A DNA stretch of 64,000 nt from Flavobacterium sp. 9R. Lineage in GTDB: Bacteria > Bacteroidota > Bacteroidia > Flavobacteriales > Flavobacteriaceae. The notes beneath the pieces were generated by a model that searched no databases, had not been told where the DNA came from, and saw nothing but the letters and a program-made list of their open reading frames with translations. Shown piece after piece: positions 17,588 to 28,280 of this stretch. The position numbers were made by a program, and so were the translations under genes. Every line of letters begins with the position of its first letter. Positions within the stretch are counted from its first letter, which is position 1. Where the stretch lies: assembly GCF_902506345.1 (NCBI RefSeq), contig NZ_LR733413.1:787456-851455 (forward strand), written 5' to 3'.

Positions 17588-17837
17588 GAAATTAAAAGTG
17601 TCAAATGTTTTTGTTTTCATTAAAAAGACCTCAGAATTGGTAGAAATTCAAGTCTTTTTTTTTGCTTTATTTATTTTTACAAAACATCTATCTCATAATA
17701 TTCGATGGTTATTTTGTAATTCTTTAAAAAAAACATTGTTTTTTGATTAAATTTTAGCTAGGGTGCCCTAAAACAATGAGTCTACTTGAAATTTTTTATA
17801 AGAAATTTATAGTAGACCCTTTATTTTTTAGTTTCTT

Positions 17838-19217
17838 TTACAAAACTACTTTGCTTTTAAAGTTTTTCTCGATGGCTTTAATCATTTCGCCAGCAATATC
17901 TTTGTTGGTTGCTCCTTCAATTCCTTCCAATCCTGGAGACGAATTTACTTCGAGCAATAAAGGCCCTTTAGAAGAGCGAATGATGTCTACACCAGCTACT
18001 TTTAAATCCATAGCTTTAGCCGCTTTAATAGCGATTCTTTTTTCTTCGCTAGTGACCTTGATTATTGAAGCTGTTCCACCAAGATGAATATTAGCTCTGA
18101 ATTCACCAGGCATTGCTTCACGTTGAATGGCAGCAACGACTTTCCCATCAATTACAAAACAACGAATATCTTTTCCATTTGCCTCTTTAATGAATTCCTG
18201 AACTAAAATATTAGCATTTAAACTTTTGAATGCATTAATAACACTCTCTGCAGCTTTTTTAGTTTCTGCCAAAACGACTCCCTTGCCTTGTGTTCCCTCT
18301 AATAATTTTACAATTAAAGGAGGGCCACCTACCATTTTTATTAAATCGTTGGTATCTAATGGAGAATTTGCAAATCCAGTGGTTGGAATGTCAACGCCAT
18401 TGTTTAGTAATAATTGTAAAGAAAAGAGCTTATCTCTAGATTGTGTTATTGCCGTTGATGAATTAAGACAGAATACTTTTAAGGCCTCAAATTGACGGGT
18501 CAAAGCACAACCATAAAATGTAATACTTGGACGTATTCTTGGAATAATAGCATCAAATTGATTGAGTATTTTTCCACCTCTATAATGAATTTCAGGTGTT
18601 TTAGCATCCAATTTCATATAGCATTCTTTAATGTTCAAAAAATGCATTTCATGTCCTCGCATTTCACCAGCTTCCATAATTCGTTTGTTGCTGTACAATT
18701 CAGGGTTGCTGGCCAAAACGCCAATACGTAAACCAGAACTTGCTTTTTCTGCATTCTTGTATAGTTCTTTTAGATTGTCTACCGTAGGCTGTCCTAATAA
18801 GTATTTTTGCTCAGGGTCTACCAAAACACGTCCACTCATCGCTTCACGACCTAAAAGCATTCGAAATCCCATTGAATCTCTGTTGGTCAATGTCATTTCT
18901 ATGTTCCAAGTATCATCTCCAATTTTTAGTAAAGTCTGAATAACATAACGTTGTTCTCTATACCCACTAGAACTTTTTACAATTCGTTTGTCTACTAATG
19001 GCGCCTCACAATGAATAACAGTTTTGTTGTTATTTTGGATGGGATTAATATCGAATTTTACCCAATTGCTATCATTTTTGATAAAAGGGGCAATATTTAT
19101 AGCGTGCAAAGCCGAAGTTTTAGCTCCAGAATCGACTCTAGCTTTGATAGTAGGAATATTTAGGTCTGGGAAAGAGCACCATTCTTCGCTTCCTAAGATG
19201 ACTTTGTTTTGTAGCAT
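17838..19217 (-). CDS. rimK: RimB-like protease / RimK-like ligase fusion
   Basis: A 459-residue two-domain protein. Residues 1-145 match the RimB / ATP-dependent zinc protease family (retropepsin-like fold), with the signature [13 protein letters not shown] and later [15 protein letters not shown]. Residues 160-455 form a RimK-type ATP-grasp ligase: [31 protein letters not shown] and [14 protein letters not shown] are the nucleotide- and metal-binding segments. RimK adds glutamates to the C terminus of ribosomal protein S6 in E. coli, and RimB is reported to modulate this. The target of the fused protein here is not known; the symbol applies to the ligase half. The gene stands alone between clpC and pflB. 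Confidence 0.88.
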   Translation of the reverse strand: MLQNKVILGSEEWCSFPDLNIPTIKARVDSGAKTSALHAINIAPFIKNDSNWVKFDINPIQNNNKTVIHCEAPLVDKRIVKSSSGYREQRYVIQTLLKIGDDTWNIEMTLTNRDSMGFRMLLGREAMSGRVLVDPEQKYLLGQPTVDNLKELYKNAEKASSGLRIGVLASNPELYSNKRIMEAGEMRGHEMHFLNIKECYMKLDAKTPEIHYRGGKILNQFDAIIPRIRPSITFYGCALTRQFEALKVFCLNSSTAITQSRDKLFSLQLLLNNGVDIPTTGFANSPLDTNDLIKMVGGPPLIVKLLEGTQGKGVVLAETKKAAESVINAFKSLNANILVQEFIKEANGKDIRCFVIDGKVVAAIQREAMPGEFRANIHLGGTASIIKVTSEEKRIAIKAAKAMDLKVAGVDIIRSSKGPLLLEVNSSPGLEGIEGATNKDIAGEMIKAIEKNFKSKVVL

Positions 19218-19288
19218 ACAGCAATTTGTTTAATAAAACATCAAAAGTAACTTTTTGTTTTTTAAAAAAGTTAAATTAATATAAAGAA

Positions 19289-19324
19289 TTAGCCCGTTAT
19301 GTAGTAAAAAAACATAACGGGCTA
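19289..19324 (-). terminator. terminator after clpC
   Basis: A perfect 12-bp stem, AGCCCGTTATGT with ACATAACGGGCT, around a 9-base loop. It lies 22 bases after the clpC stop. The following T run on the minus strand is weak (TAATTCTTT). Confidence 0.7.
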
Positions 19325-19345
19325 AAATAAATAATTTGTTTTAAT

Positions 19346-21895
19346 CTATTGATTTGTAGGTTCTTCTGCTTTGTTGACATTCACTGTTAACTCAGTAGCA
19401 CCTTCTTCAATGTCCATAAAGATTTCGTCGCCAGCATTAATTTTTGAAGTGATAATTTCTTCGGCTAGAGCATCTTCTACATACTTTTGGATAGCTCTTT
19501 TTAATGGTCTGGCACCAAATTGTTTGTCAAAACCTTTGTCTGCAATAAATGCTTTTGCTTTATCAGAAAGATTCAGGGTGTATCCTAAATCTTTGATTCG
19601 AGCGTATAGTTTTTTTAATTCAATTTCGATAATCAAGTTGATGTCTTCTTTTTCTAATGAATTGAAAACAATAACATCGTCGATTCGGTTTAAAAACTCA
19701 GGTGCAAAGGTTTTTTTCAATGCATTTTCAATAATACTTTTTGAATTATCCTCGGCTTGCGCAATTTTTGCTGCGGTACCAAATCCAACACCTTGACCAA
19801 AATCTTTTAGCTGTCTAGCGCCAACATTTGAGGTCATAATGATAATTGTGTTTTTAAAATCGATTTTGCGACCTAAACTGTCTGTCAAGAACCCATCGTC
19901 TAATACTTGCAACATCATATTGAATACGTCTGGATGTGCTTTTTCAATTTCATCTAAAAGCACTACACAATAGGGTTTTCTTCTTACTTTTTCTGTCAAT
20001 TGGCCACCTTCTTCGTAGCCAACATACCCCGGAGGCGCTCCAACTAATCTTGAAATAGCGAATTTTTCCATATATTCACTCATGTCGATTCTTATCAAGG
20101 CTTCTTCAGAATCAAACAATTCTTTTGCAAGTACTTTAGCTAATTGTGTTTTTCCTACACCAGTTTGACCTAAGAAAATAAAGGAACCAATCGGTTTGTT
20201 TGGGTCTTTTAAACCGGCTCTATTTCTTTGGATTGAACGAGCAATTTTCAAAACTGCTTCATTTTGTCCAATTACTTTATTTTGAATAAGCTCTGGTAAT
20301 TTAGCTAATTTATTGCTTTCAGTCTGTGCAATTCGGTTAACAGGAATGCCAGTCATCATAGAAACAACATCAGCAACATTGTCTTCTGTAACATTGATTC
20401 GGTTGTTTTTAGAATCTTCTTCCCATTGCTCTTGTGCAATAGCTAAATCTTTTTCTATTCGTTTTTCATCATCACGTAATTTAGCTGCTTCTTCATATTT
20501 TTGCTTTTTGACAACCAAATTCTTCAACTCACGTACGTCTTCTAATTGACGCTCCAAATCTAAAATTTGCTTTGGAACATCAATATTGGTGATATGAACT
20601 CTTGAACCAGCTTCGTCTAAAGCATCAATAGCTTTGTCTGGTAAAAAGCGTTCCGACATATATCTGTCAGTTAGTTTTACACAAGCTTCAATGGCTTCAG
20701 GAGAATACGTTACATTGTGATGGGATTCGTATTTGTCTTTGATATTATTTAAAATAGTAATGGTTTCCTCAACCGAAGTTGGCTCTACAATTACTTTTTG
20801 GAAACGTCTTTCTAAAGCGCCATCTTTTTCTATGTATTGGCGATATTCATCTAATGTAGTTGCACCTATACATTGAATTTCACCTCTTGCCAAGGCAGGT
20901 TTGAACATATTTGATGCGTCCAATGAACCTGTTGCTCCACCTGCACCAACAATCGTATGAATTTCGTCTATAAACAAGATAATATCATCGTTTTTTTCCA
21001 ACTCATTCATAACGGCTTTCATACGTTCTTCGAACTGTCCTCTATATTTTGTTCCTGCTACAAGGCTGGCTAAATCAAGAGTAACTACTCGCTTATTGAA
21101 TAAGATTCTAGAAACTTTCTTTTGAATTATTCTTAAAGCTAGTCCTTCAGCAATGGCAGATTTTCCAACTCCAGGTTCACCAATTAAAAGCGGGTTGTTT
21201 TTTTTGCGTCGGCTTAGAATTTGAGACACACGCTCAATCTCTTTTTCGCGACCTACGACTGGGTCTAATTTTCCTTCTTCGGCCATTTCTGTTAAATCTC
21301 TACCAAAATTATCTAAAACTGGTGTTTTAGATTTTTTGTTGGATTTATTTACAGGATTGTTGAAGGTTCCTTCTTTAAGACTGTCATCTTGTCCTGAATC
21401 ATCATTATATGATTCGTTTTTTGGTAAGTTGTCCATATATTCTTGGTCATTTGGAGTCATATTCAAATATTGTTCTTTGGCTATGTCATAATCTATTTTT
21501 AGTTTATTCAATAGCTTGGTTGTAGGGTCGTTTTCGTTTCTCAAAATGCATAATAGCAAATGTGCTGTACTTATTGAAGTACTTTGAAATACTTTAGCTT
21601 CAAGAAATGTTGTTTTTAAAGCTCTTTCGGCTTGTCGAGTTAGATGTAGGTTCTTTTTTTCTAGGTTAACTTCAAGGCTGGTCGGGCTAGCTGGGCTAAG
21701 AATCTCAACCTTTCTTCGTAAATGTTCTAAGTCTACATCCAAATTGTTTAAAATATGGATAGCCTTTCCATTTCCATCTCTCAAAATGCCTAACATAAGA
21801 TGTTCTGTTCCAATAAAGTCATGGCCTAGACGTAAGGCTTCTTCTTTACTGAAAGTAATAACATCTTTTACTCTAGGGGAAAAATTGTCATCCAT
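19346..21895 (-). CDS. clpC: Clp protease ATPase subunit ClpC
   Basis: AAA+ unfoldase that feeds proteins to ClpP, 849 residues. The N-terminal Clp_N double repeat (about residues 1-145) is followed by an acidic linker, then AAA domain 1 with Walker [10 protein letters not shown] and Walker [14 protein letters not shown]-like middle segment ([17 protein letters not shown]) distinguishes ClpC from ClpB and ClpA. AAA domain 2 has GQTGVGKTQ and [13 protein letters not shown], and a C-terminal D2 domain ends the protein. No ClpP or McsB gene lies nearby. It is divergent from gyrA across a 258-base gap and ends at a strong hairpin. Confidence 0.96.
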   Translation of the reverse strand: MDDNFSPRVKDVITFSKEEALRLGHDFIGTEHLMLGILRDGNGKAIHILNNLDVDLEHLRRKVEILSPASPTSLEVNLEKKNLHLTRQAERALKTTFLEAKVFQSTSISTAHLLLCILRNENDPTTKLLNKLKIDYDIAKEQYLNMTPNDQEYMDNLPKNESYNDDSGQDDSLKEGTFNNPVNKSNKKSKTPVLDNFGRDLTEMAEEGKLDPVVGREKEIERVSQILSRRKKNNPLLIGEPGVGKSAIAEGLALRIIQKKVSRILFNKRVVTLDLASLVAGTKYRGQFEERMKAVMNELEKNDDIILFIDEIHTIVGAGGATGSLDASNMFKPALARGEIQCIGATTLDEYRQYIEKDGALERRFQKVIVEPTSVEETITILNNIKDKYESHHNVTYSPEAIEACVKLTDRYMSERFLPDKAIDALDEAGSRVHITNIDVPKQILDLERQLEDVRELKNLVVKKQKYEEAAKLRDDEKRIEKDLAIAQEQWEEDSKNNRINVTEDNVADVVSMMTGIPVNRIAQTESNKLAKLPELIQNKVIGQNEAVLKIARSIQRNRAGLKDPNKPIGSFIFLGQTGVGKTQLAKVLAKELFDSEEALIRIDMSEYMEKFAISRLVGAPPGYVGYEEGGQLTEKVRRKPYCVVLLDEIEKAHPDVFNMMLQVLDDGFLTDSLGRKIDFKNTIIIMTSNVGARQLKDFGQGVGFGTAAKIAQAEDNSKSIIENALKKTFAPEFLNRIDDVIVFNSLEKEDINLIIEIELKKLYARIKDLGYTLNLSDKAKAFIADKGFDKQFGARPLKRAIQKYVEDALAEEIITSKINAGDEIFMDIEEGATELTVNVNKAEEPTNQ

Positions 21896-22153
21896 GTAGT
21901 ATCTTTTTATATATGTAAATTTAATGATTTAGTATTTATAAACAAAAATCATTCCTACTAATATCAGCTGTCAGCTAAGTGACAAAAAAAATAGAAGAAT
22001 CAAAGTTAAAATTATCGGAATTTATTAACTATTACAGGTTTTTTTATTGTTAATAAATTAGAAAAATTAGACTGTTAAAATACCAAAAAAAAGTTCAGAA
22101 AGCCGTATATTGGCACGTTTTGAAATTAATATAATTATTTAATATAACAACTT

Positions 22154-24781
22154 ATGTCTGAAGGAGAAAAGTTAATTCCTATTAACATAGAAGATGAAAT
22201 GAAATCAGCTTACATCGATTATTCGATGTCAGTAATTGTATCCAGAGCGCTTCCTGATGTTAGAGATGGTTTAAAACCCGTACATCGTAGAGTGCTATAC
22301 GGAATGTATGATTTAGGAGTTTTTTCAAATAAAGCCCATAAAAAATCGGCGAGAATTGTCGGTGAAGTATTAGGAAAGTATCACCCACACGGAGATACTT
22401 CTGTTTATGATGCAATGGTTCGTATGGCTCAAGAATGGAGTATGCGTTATTTGTTGGTAGATGGACAAGGTAACTTTGGTTCTGTAGATGGTGATAGTCC
22501 TGCAGCAATGCGTTATACTGAAGCAAGAATGCGTAAGATATCTGAAGAGATTATGGCAGATATCGAAAAAGAAACAGTAGATTTTCAATTGAACTTTGAC
22601 GATACTTTATACGAGCCTAAAGTTATGCCGACTCGTGTGCCTACATTATTAATTAATGGTGCAACAGGAATTGCGGTAGGTATGGCTACAAATATGCCTC
22701 CTCATAATCTTACTGAGGTTGTCAATGGAACTTTAGCCTATATAGACAATAATGATATTGAAATTGACGAATTAATTACACATATAAAAGCGCCTGATTT
22801 TCCAACAGGTGGTATAATCTATGGTTACGAAGGAGTTCGTGAAGCATTCAAAACTGGTCGTGGACGTATTGTAATGCGTGCCAAAGTTGGTTTTGAAGAG
22901 GTTGATGGTAGAGAATCTATTATTGTTACCGAAATTCCTTATCAAGTTAATAAAGCTGATATGATTAAACGTACAGCTGACTTGGTAAATGAAAAGAAAA
23001 TTGACGGTATTGCTAATATCCGTGACGAGTCGGACAGAAATGGTATGCGTATCGTCTATATCTTGAAACGTGATGCGACGCCAAATGTGGTTCTAAACAC
23101 GTTGTATAAGTATACACAATTGCAGTCCTCTTTTAGTGTAAACAATATTGCCTTAGTGAATGGTCGTCCACAAATGTTGAATCTTAAAGATTTGATTCAT
23201 TATTTTGTTGAGCATCGTCATGATGTTGTAATTAGAAGAACACAATTCGAGTTAAGAAAAGCTGAAGAGAGAGCGCATATTTTAGAAGGATTAATCATTG
23301 CTTCTGATAATATAGACGAAGTAATTGCACTGATTAAAGCTTCTAAAAATACAGAAGAAGCAAGAGAAAAATTGATTGAAAGATTTAAACTTTCAGATAT
23401 TCAGGCTCGTGCAATTGTTGAAATGCGATTAAGACAGTTAACAGGTCTTGAACAAGATAAATTGAGAGCGGAGTACGAAGAAATCATGAAATTGATTGAC
23501 CATTTACGTGCTTTATTGGCTGATGTTAATTTGCGTATCGCTTTGATAAAAGAAGAATTGATTGAAATTAGAGATAAATACGGTGATAATCGTCGTTCTC
23601 TAATTGAGTATTCAGGTGGTGATGTGAGTATTGAAGATTTAATTGCAGATGAGAGCGTGGTAGTAACCATTTCTCATGCAGGATACATCAAACGTACTAA
23701 TCTTAGTGAGTATAAAACACAAAATAGAGGAGGAGTTGGACAAAAAAGTGCTGGTACAAGAGATCAAGATTTCTTGGAACATATGTTTGTTGCAACAAAT
23801 CATCAATATATGATGTTCTTTACTCAAAAAGGTAAATGTTTCTGGATGAGAGTGTATGAAATTCCTGAAGGAACCAAGACTGCTAAAGGAAGAGCAATAC
23901 AAAATTTAGTCAATATTGAAAGTGATGACAAAGTTAAAGCGTATATTTGTACTCAAGATTTAAAAGACAAAGACTACATAAATAGCCATAATTTAATAAT
24001 GGTTACTAAACAAGGTCAAGTAAAGAAAACTTCTTTAGAAAAATATTCAAAACCTCGTGTTAATGGAGTAGCAGCCATTACAATTAAAGAAGGAGATGAG
24101 TTATTAGAAGCAAAATTGACTAATGGTGAAAGCCAGATTATTTTAGCTGTTAAGTCTGGTAAGCTTGTTCGTTTTGAGGAAACTAAAACAAGACCAATGG
24201 GTAGAACAGCTTCTGGTGTTCGAGGAATTACACTAAAAGATGATACTGATGAAGTTATCGGTATGGTTACTGTAGACAAAGAAAATATTAATGATTCTCA
24301 AATTTTAGTTGTAACAGAAAACGGTTATGGTAAACGTACAAAATTAGTTGATGAGGACGGAGAAGACGTGTACAGAATTACTAACCGTGGAGGTAAGGGA
24401 GTAAAAACGCTTAATATTACCGAGAAAACAGGAAATTTGATTTCTATAAATGCGGTTACAGATGCTGATGATTTGATGATTATCAATAAGTCAGGTTTAA
24501 CCATTAGAATGGCTATTGAGGATTTACGTGTTATGGGACGTGCCACTCAAGGGGTTAAACTGATTAATTTAAAAGGGAATGACTCGATTGCAGCGGTAAC
24601 AAAAGTAATGAAAGATGAGGCAGATGAAAATGGTAATTCTGAAGATTCAGCTGTTGAACGTGTAAAACCTGTACTTGAAGTTCTTGAAGATGATTCAGTT
24701 GAAGAAGATGATGAGGATGAAGATGATGAAGTAATTGAGGATGACAACGAAGAGGAGGATGAAGTAAATGATGAAGATTAA
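22154..24781 (+). CDS. gyrA: DNA gyrase subunit A
   Basis: Breakage-reunion subunit of gyrase, 875 residues. The catalytic tyrosine is Tyr121 in MRYTEARM. The quinolone region reads [10 protein letters not shown] with Thr82 and Asp86, at the positions of E. coli Ser83 and Asp87; Thr at this place is usual in flavobacteria rather than a resistance change. The C-terminal beta-pinwheel carries the GyrA box as [10 protein letters not shown]. The last 35 or so residues are almost all Asp and Glu, an acidic tail like those reported to modulate supercoiling. The TPR protein gene follows after 27 bases and is probably cotranscribed. Confidence 0.98.
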   Translation: MSEGEKLIPINIEDEMKSAYIDYSMSVIVSRALPDVRDGLKPVHRRVLYGMYDLGVFSNKAHKKSARIVGEVLGKYHPHGDTSVYDAMVRMAQEWSMRYLLVDGQGNFGSVDGDSPAAMRYTEARMRKISEEIMADIEKETVDFQLNFDDTLYEPKVMPTRVPTLLINGATGIAVGMATNMPPHNLTEVVNGTLAYIDNNDIEIDELITHIKAPDFPTGGIIYGYEGVREAFKTGRGRIVMRAKVGFEEVDGRESIIVTEIPYQVNKADMIKRTADLVNEKKIDGIANIRDESDRNGMRIVYILKRDATPNVVLNTLYKYTQLQSSFSVNNIALVNGRPQMLNLKDLIHYFVEHRHDVVIRRTQFELRKAEERAHILEGLIIASDNIDEVIALIKASKNTEEAREKLIERFKLSDIQARAIVEMRLRQLTGLEQDKLRAEYEEIMKLIDHLRALLADVNLRIALIKEELIEIRDKYGDNRRSLIEYSGGDVSIEDLIADESVVVTISHAGYIKRTNLSEYKTQNRGGVGQKSAGTRDQDFLEHMFVATNHQYMMFFTQKGKCFWMRVYEIPEGTKTAKGRAIQNLVNIESDDKVKAYICTQDLKDKDYINSHNLIMVTKQGQVKKTSLEKYSKPRVNGVAAITIKEGDELLEAKLTNGESQIILAVKSGKLVRFEETKTRPMGRTASGVRGITLKDDTDEVIGMVTVDKENINDSQILVVTENGYGKRTKLVDEDGEDVYRITNRGGKGVKTLNITEKTGNLISINAVTDADDLMIINKSGLTIRMAIEDLRVMGRATQGVKLINLKGNDSIAAVTKVMKDEADENGNSEDSAVERVKPVLEVLEDDSVEEDDEDEDDEVIEDDNEEEDEVNDED

Positions 24782-24808
24782 TAAATAATTAAATAAAAAT
24801 AGAATACC

Positions 24809-26080
24809 ATGAAAAGTAAATATGTATTACTTGCATCAACAATGTTGATATCAGTAGCCACTTTTGCACAAAAAGATCAAATTAAAGCTGCTGAAAAAGC
24901 ATTAAAAGCAGGTAAATCCGATGAAGCAAAAACAATTTTGTTAGATGCTGAATCTGTAATTACAAATGCTACTGAGGCTGAAAAGGCTCAATATTATTTT
25001 GTTAAAGGTAACGTAATGTTAGATTTAGCTAACAAAAGTGTAGATAAAGATGCTAATTTATCATTAGCAGCAGCTGCATATCAAGAGTTGATTGAAGTTG
25101 AGAAAGCTTCTGGTAAATCAAAATATACAGCACAAGCTACAAAATCTGTAATAGATATTAAATACAAATTGATTAATGAGGCAATTGCTGATTCAAAAGC
25201 TGATAAGTATGAAGTAGCTGCTAAAAAATTGTATGATGCGTATCAATTAGATAAAAAAGACACGATTAACTTGTATTATGCAGCTTCAACTTATGTAAAT
25301 GCAAAAAATTACGATGCTGCTCTTAAGAATTATGATGAGTTAAAGAAATTAAACTATTCTGGAAAAGGAACTAATTATTTTGCAGTAAATAAATTAACTT
25401 CTCAAGAAGATATGTATTTAACTGCTGCCGAAAGAGATCGTATGATTAAATTAGGAACTCACGAAAAACCTAGAACAGAGGTTATTCCATCTAAACGAGG
25501 GGAGATTTATAAAAATGTTGCTTTGATTTTAGTACAACAAGGTAAATCAAAAGAAGCACAACAAGCTGTTGCTGATGCGAGAACAGCTAATCCAGAAGAT
25601 ACTTCATTAGCTTTGACCGAAGCAAATTTATATTTGGAAGCAAAAGATTATGATACTTATAAAAAATTAGTAGCTGATATTTTGGTTAAAAACCCTAATG
25701 ACGCGGATTTAGTTTTTAATTTAGGTGTAATTAGTGCAAATGCAAAAAATAGTGTAGATGCTGAAAAGTATTATAGTAGAGTGATTGAAATAAATCCCGC
25801 TTATACAAATGCTTATATAAATATTGCTGCTTTGAAATTAGAAAATGAAAAACCTATTATTGATGAGATGAATAAATTGGGTACTTCGACTAATGACATG
25901 AAGCGTTATGATGTGTTAAAGAAAAAACGTGAAGAATTATTCAAAAGTACTATTCCTTTCCTAAAAAAGGCAGTAGAATTAGATCCTAAAAATGTTGATG
26001 TAGCCAAAACACTTATGAATGTATACAGTGCATTAGAAATGACTGCTGAATACAAAGAGCTAAAAGCAAAAATCCAATAA
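24809..26080 (+). CDS. exported TPR protein A (paralogue pair)
   Basis: A 423-residue protein with a signal peptide (MKSKYVLLASTMLISVATFAQ) and helical TPR-like repeats along its whole length, for example KNYDAALKNYDELKKLNYSGKG, YKNVALILVQQGKSKEAQQAV and DAEKYYSRVIEINPAYTNAYIN. It should be a periplasmic or outer-membrane-facing adaptor. No enzyme motif is visible. It starts 27 bases after gyrA, so it can be read from the gyrase promoter, and it is followed by a clear terminator. The next gene is a shorter paralogue with the same segment order. Flavobacterial genomes often have such a gene beside gyrA, but the function is unknown to me. Confidence 0.85.
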   Translation: MKSKYVLLASTMLISVATFAQKDQIKAAEKALKAGKSDEAKTILLDAESVITNATEAEKAQYYFVKGNVMLDLANKSVDKDANLSLAAAAYQELIEVEKASGKSKYTAQATKSVIDIKYKLINEAIADSKADKYEVAAKKLYDAYQLDKKDTINLYYAASTYVNAKNYDAALKNYDELKKLNYSGKGTNYFAVNKLTSQEDMYLTAAERDRMIKLGTHEKPRTEVIPSKRGEIYKNVALILVQQGKSKEAQQAVADARTANPEDTSLALTEANLYLEAKDYDTYKKLVADILVKNPNDADLVFNLGVISANAKNSVDAEKYYSRVIEINPAYTNAYINIAALKLENEKPIIDEMNKLGTSTNDMKRYDVLKKKREELFKSTIPFLKKAVELDPKNVDVAKTLMNVYSALEMTAEYKELKAKIQ

Positions 26081-26097
26081 ATTTTTATAAAAATGTT

Positions 26098-26136
26098 AAA
26101 AAAAAGCCATTTATTAATTTAAATGGTTTTTTTTTA
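26098..26136 (+). terminator. terminator after TPR protein A
   Basis: AAAGCCATTT pairs with AAATGGTTT around an 8-base loop, followed by a run of nine T. Confidence 0.8.
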
Positions 26137-26345
26137 TCCTAAAAACAGCTATAATTGATATGACTGTTAAAAAATTGATGAATTCATTAATTTTTATTTA
26201 TTTGGGTATTATATAGTTTTTTTTTGTGCTAAGTATTTGTAAAATCAAAATATTATTCTATTTTGGCTATCTTAATATATTATTAATTTAGTTAAAAAAA
26301 CCAAAAAAAATTATCAAACCTAATCTTACCAAAAAAATACCTGCT

Positions 26346-27410
26346 ATGAAGAAATTGTACTTTTTTGCGCTAATTATGCTTAGCGTTACCTTTTCAAGTA
26401 TGGCTCAAAAAGAGCAAATTAAGACTGCTCAAGCAGAACTAGCCAAGGGGAATGCTCAGGCTTCTTTGACTATTTTGAATGAAATTGAGTATTTAATTAC
26501 TAATGCGAAAGACGATGATAAATCGGATTATTATTTTACAAAAGCAAAAACGTATACGGCTTTAGCAGATAAAAAAGTTGAAGGTCCAAAAAATATGTCA
26601 CTTGCAGTTGCTTGCTACAATGAATTAATTTTAAATGAAGTTGATTCTGGTAATTTAAAGTATGCGGTTCAAGCAAGAGAATCTGTTAAAGAATTAAAAA
26701 GTGTTTTAGATAGAAGTGCAATTGAAGATAACAATGCACAACGCTTTGGAGATGCTGCAAATAAAATGTTTTATTTGTATGAAATGGATAAAAAAGATAC
26801 AATGAACTTATATAATGCCGCTTCCAATTATTTTAATGCAAAACAGTATGATTTAGCCTTGAAAAATTTTGAACTATTAAAAAACATAAAATTTTCAGGT
26901 AATGGAATGGAGTATTATGCTACAAACAAGTCAACAAATCAGGAGGAGCTTTTTGTTTCTGCGATGAATAGAGATTTGGGTGTAAAGCAAGGCTCACACA
27001 TAAAACCAAGAAATGTTAAAGCTAAATCGAAAAGATCTGATATTTTAAAGAAAATAGCATTTATTTTTACTGAAAAAGGGGATGTAGCTAGTGCGGAAAG
27101 TAACTATAAAGCAATTATAGCAATTAACCCCAATGATGTAGAGAGTTATGTAGATTTGGCTTACGTTAAACTAGATAGAAAAAAGGAGATATCAGACAAA
27201 ATGGCTTTACTTGGAACGTCTCCTGAGGATATGAAAAAGTATGATGAGTTGAAAATTAAGAAAGATGAGGAAGTTAAAGTTGCTGTTGGTTATCTTGAAA
27301 AAGCATTGACTTTGGATCCTAGTAATAAAGATATATCAAAATTATTACTCAATTTATACCGTTCCTTAGATATGACAGATAAATATGAGGCTTTAAAAGC
27401 TAAAGGATAA
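26346..27410 (+). CDS. exported TPR protein B (paralogue pair)
   Basis: A 354-residue paralogue of the preceding gene: signal peptide MKKLYFFALIMLSVTFSSMAQ, then KEQIKTAQAELAKGNAQASL aligned with KDQIKAAEKALKAGKSDEAK, and C-terminal SLDMTDKYEALKAK aligned with ALEMTAEYKELKAK. It lacks about 70 residues (roughly two TPR units, from NPEDTSLALTEANLYLEAKD to NPNDADLVFNLGVI in the longer protein). It is separated by a terminator and 265 bases, so it has its own promoter. The pair arose by tandem duplication. The function is unknown. Confidence 0.85.
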   Translation: MKKLYFFALIMLSVTFSSMAQKEQIKTAQAELAKGNAQASLTILNEIEYLITNAKDDDKSDYYFTKAKTYTALADKKVEGPKNMSLAVACYNELILNEVDSGNLKYAVQARESVKELKSVLDRSAIEDNNAQRFGDAANKMFYLYEMDKKDTMNLYNAASNYFNAKQYDLALKNFELLKNIKFSGNGMEYYATNKSTNQEELFVSAMNRDLGVKQGSHIKPRNVKAKSKRSDILKKIAFIFTEKGDVASAESNYKAIIAINPNDVESYVDLAYVKLDRKKEISDKMALLGTSPEDMKKYDELKIKKDEEVKVAVGYLEKALTLDPSNKDISKLLLNLYRSLDMTDKYEALKAKG

Positions 27411-27421
27411 TATAAATCTTA

Positions 27422-27460
27422 ACAAAAAAAATGTTCCCAATTGAGGAACATTTTTTTTTG
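27422..27460. terminator. shared terminator, TPR B and NlpC/P60
   Basis: AAAAAATGTTCC pairs with GGAACATTTTTT around CAATTGA, with A and T runs on both sides. It lies between converging genes and works in both directions. Confidence 0.85.
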
Positions 27461-27461
27461 C

Positions 27462-28223
27462 TTAAATGATTTTTTTTATGACTCTTAATTTGTGGCTGTG
27501 TTTTTGAGTTTCGGTGTTGTAAATTCCTAAATGATCGAGTCTGTCAATTCTTACTTTTCCACTTGCATGAATTATGTAATTGTCAGACATAATAATTCCG
27601 ACATGTATTATTTTTCCATCTTCATTATCAAAAAACGCTAAGTCTCCTGGTTCACTTTCTTCAATAAAACTAAGTGGTTCTCCTTGAAAAGCTTGTTGTG
27701 AAGCATCTCTTTTTAAATGGTATCCATTTAATTTATAAACCATTTGCGTAAAACCTGAACAGTCAATACCAAAAGGCGTTTTTCCACCCCATAAATAAGG
27801 AGCGTTTAAATACATATAAGCAGTTTTTATGATGTTGTTTTTCTCTTTGATGCCGCTGATCTTTGTGCCTTCGAAGCTGAATTTTTTAGTATTGATCTCA
27901 TTGTAGTTTAAAAAAGAAAGGCTTGAGCCGAGTGGAATTGGCATTAATAAGCTATTTGAATCAGTAATATATTCAATTAAATCGGCACTTAATATAATGC
28001 TGTCATTTGATAAATGCTTAAAGTTTTCTTCGCTAATCAATTGATATTGTTTGCTGTCAACCCATCCCTCGTAATCATCATACTGCAATCTTATTTTTGA
28101 CCATTGATTATAGGTTTCTATGATTTGAAAATGCTCTCCGAAAAGAACTTGCGAAACAATCTCACTTTTATCACTTGATTCAGATCGAAGGGGTATAATA
28201 GCTAAATTACAGATTCCAAACAT
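27462..28223 (-). CDS. NlpC/P60 peptidase with SH3b domain
   Basis: A 253-residue C40 cysteine peptidase that cuts peptidoglycan stem peptides, typically gamma-D-glutamyl bonds. The N-terminal region to about residue 65 (VSQVLFGEHFQIIETYNQWSKIRL and YEGWVDSKQYQ) is a bacterial SH3 domain. The catalytic domain has Cys in GIDCSGFTQM, His in GKIIHVGIIM and a second His in YIIHASGK. No signal peptide is visible, which resembles the cytoplasmic recycling or dipeptidyl-peptidase VI group. It lies 57 bases after the thiolase gene, with a perfect 14-bp palindrome between them. Confidence 0.9.
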   Translation of the reverse strand: MFGICNLAIIPLRSESSDKSEIVSQVLFGEHFQIIETYNQWSKIRLQYDDYEGWVDSKQYQLISEENFKHLSNDSIILSADLIEYITDSNSLLMPIPLGSSLSFLNYNEINTKKFSFEGTKISGIKEKNNIIKTAYMYLNAPYLWGGKTPFGIDCSGFTQMVYKLNGYHLKRDASQQAFQGEPLSFIEESEPGDLAFFDNEDGKIIHVGIIMSDNYIIHASGKVRIDRLDHLGIYNTETQKHSHKLRVIKKII

Positions 28224-28238
28224 TATCTTGAATTTATA

Positions 28239-28269
28239 AATTGAGGTTTAAAAAGTTTAAACCTCAATT
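28239..28269. repeat. perfect 14-bp palindrome between thiolase and NlpC/P60
   Basis: AATTGAGGTTTAAA at 28239-28252 is fully complementary to 28256-28269 with a 3-base loop. It occupies most of the 57-base gap between two minus-strand genes. No T run follows on the minus strand. It could be an RNA processing or stability hairpin, or a protein-binding site. Confidence 0.7.
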
Positions 28270-28280
28270 GTGCTTATTGT

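Larger units (their letters stand above)
17530..17837. other. intergenic gap between the RimB-RimK fusion and pflB
   Basis: About 308 bases with no gene. It holds the terminator hairpin at 17562-17587, the pflB promoter candidate at 17553-17584 and a weaker long-loop hairpin with a T run at 17622-17664 that could end the upstream ligase transcript. The plus-strand open frame entering from this side only mirrors the ligase gene. Confidence 0.6.

Noticed and set aside
17622..17664. Second hairpin with a T run upstream of pflB
   Set aside because: The loop is long (over 20 bases) and the stem is short, so I mention it only as a weak possible end for the ligase transcript.
22388..22417. Thr82 in GyrA as a quinolone-resistance change
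   Set aside because: Thr at this site is the usual residue in flavobacteria, so it does not indicate resistance.
24547..24747. Serine-rich open frame opposite the gyrA tail
   Set aside because: It is the mirror of the acidic GAA/GAT codons of GyrA and has no independent support.
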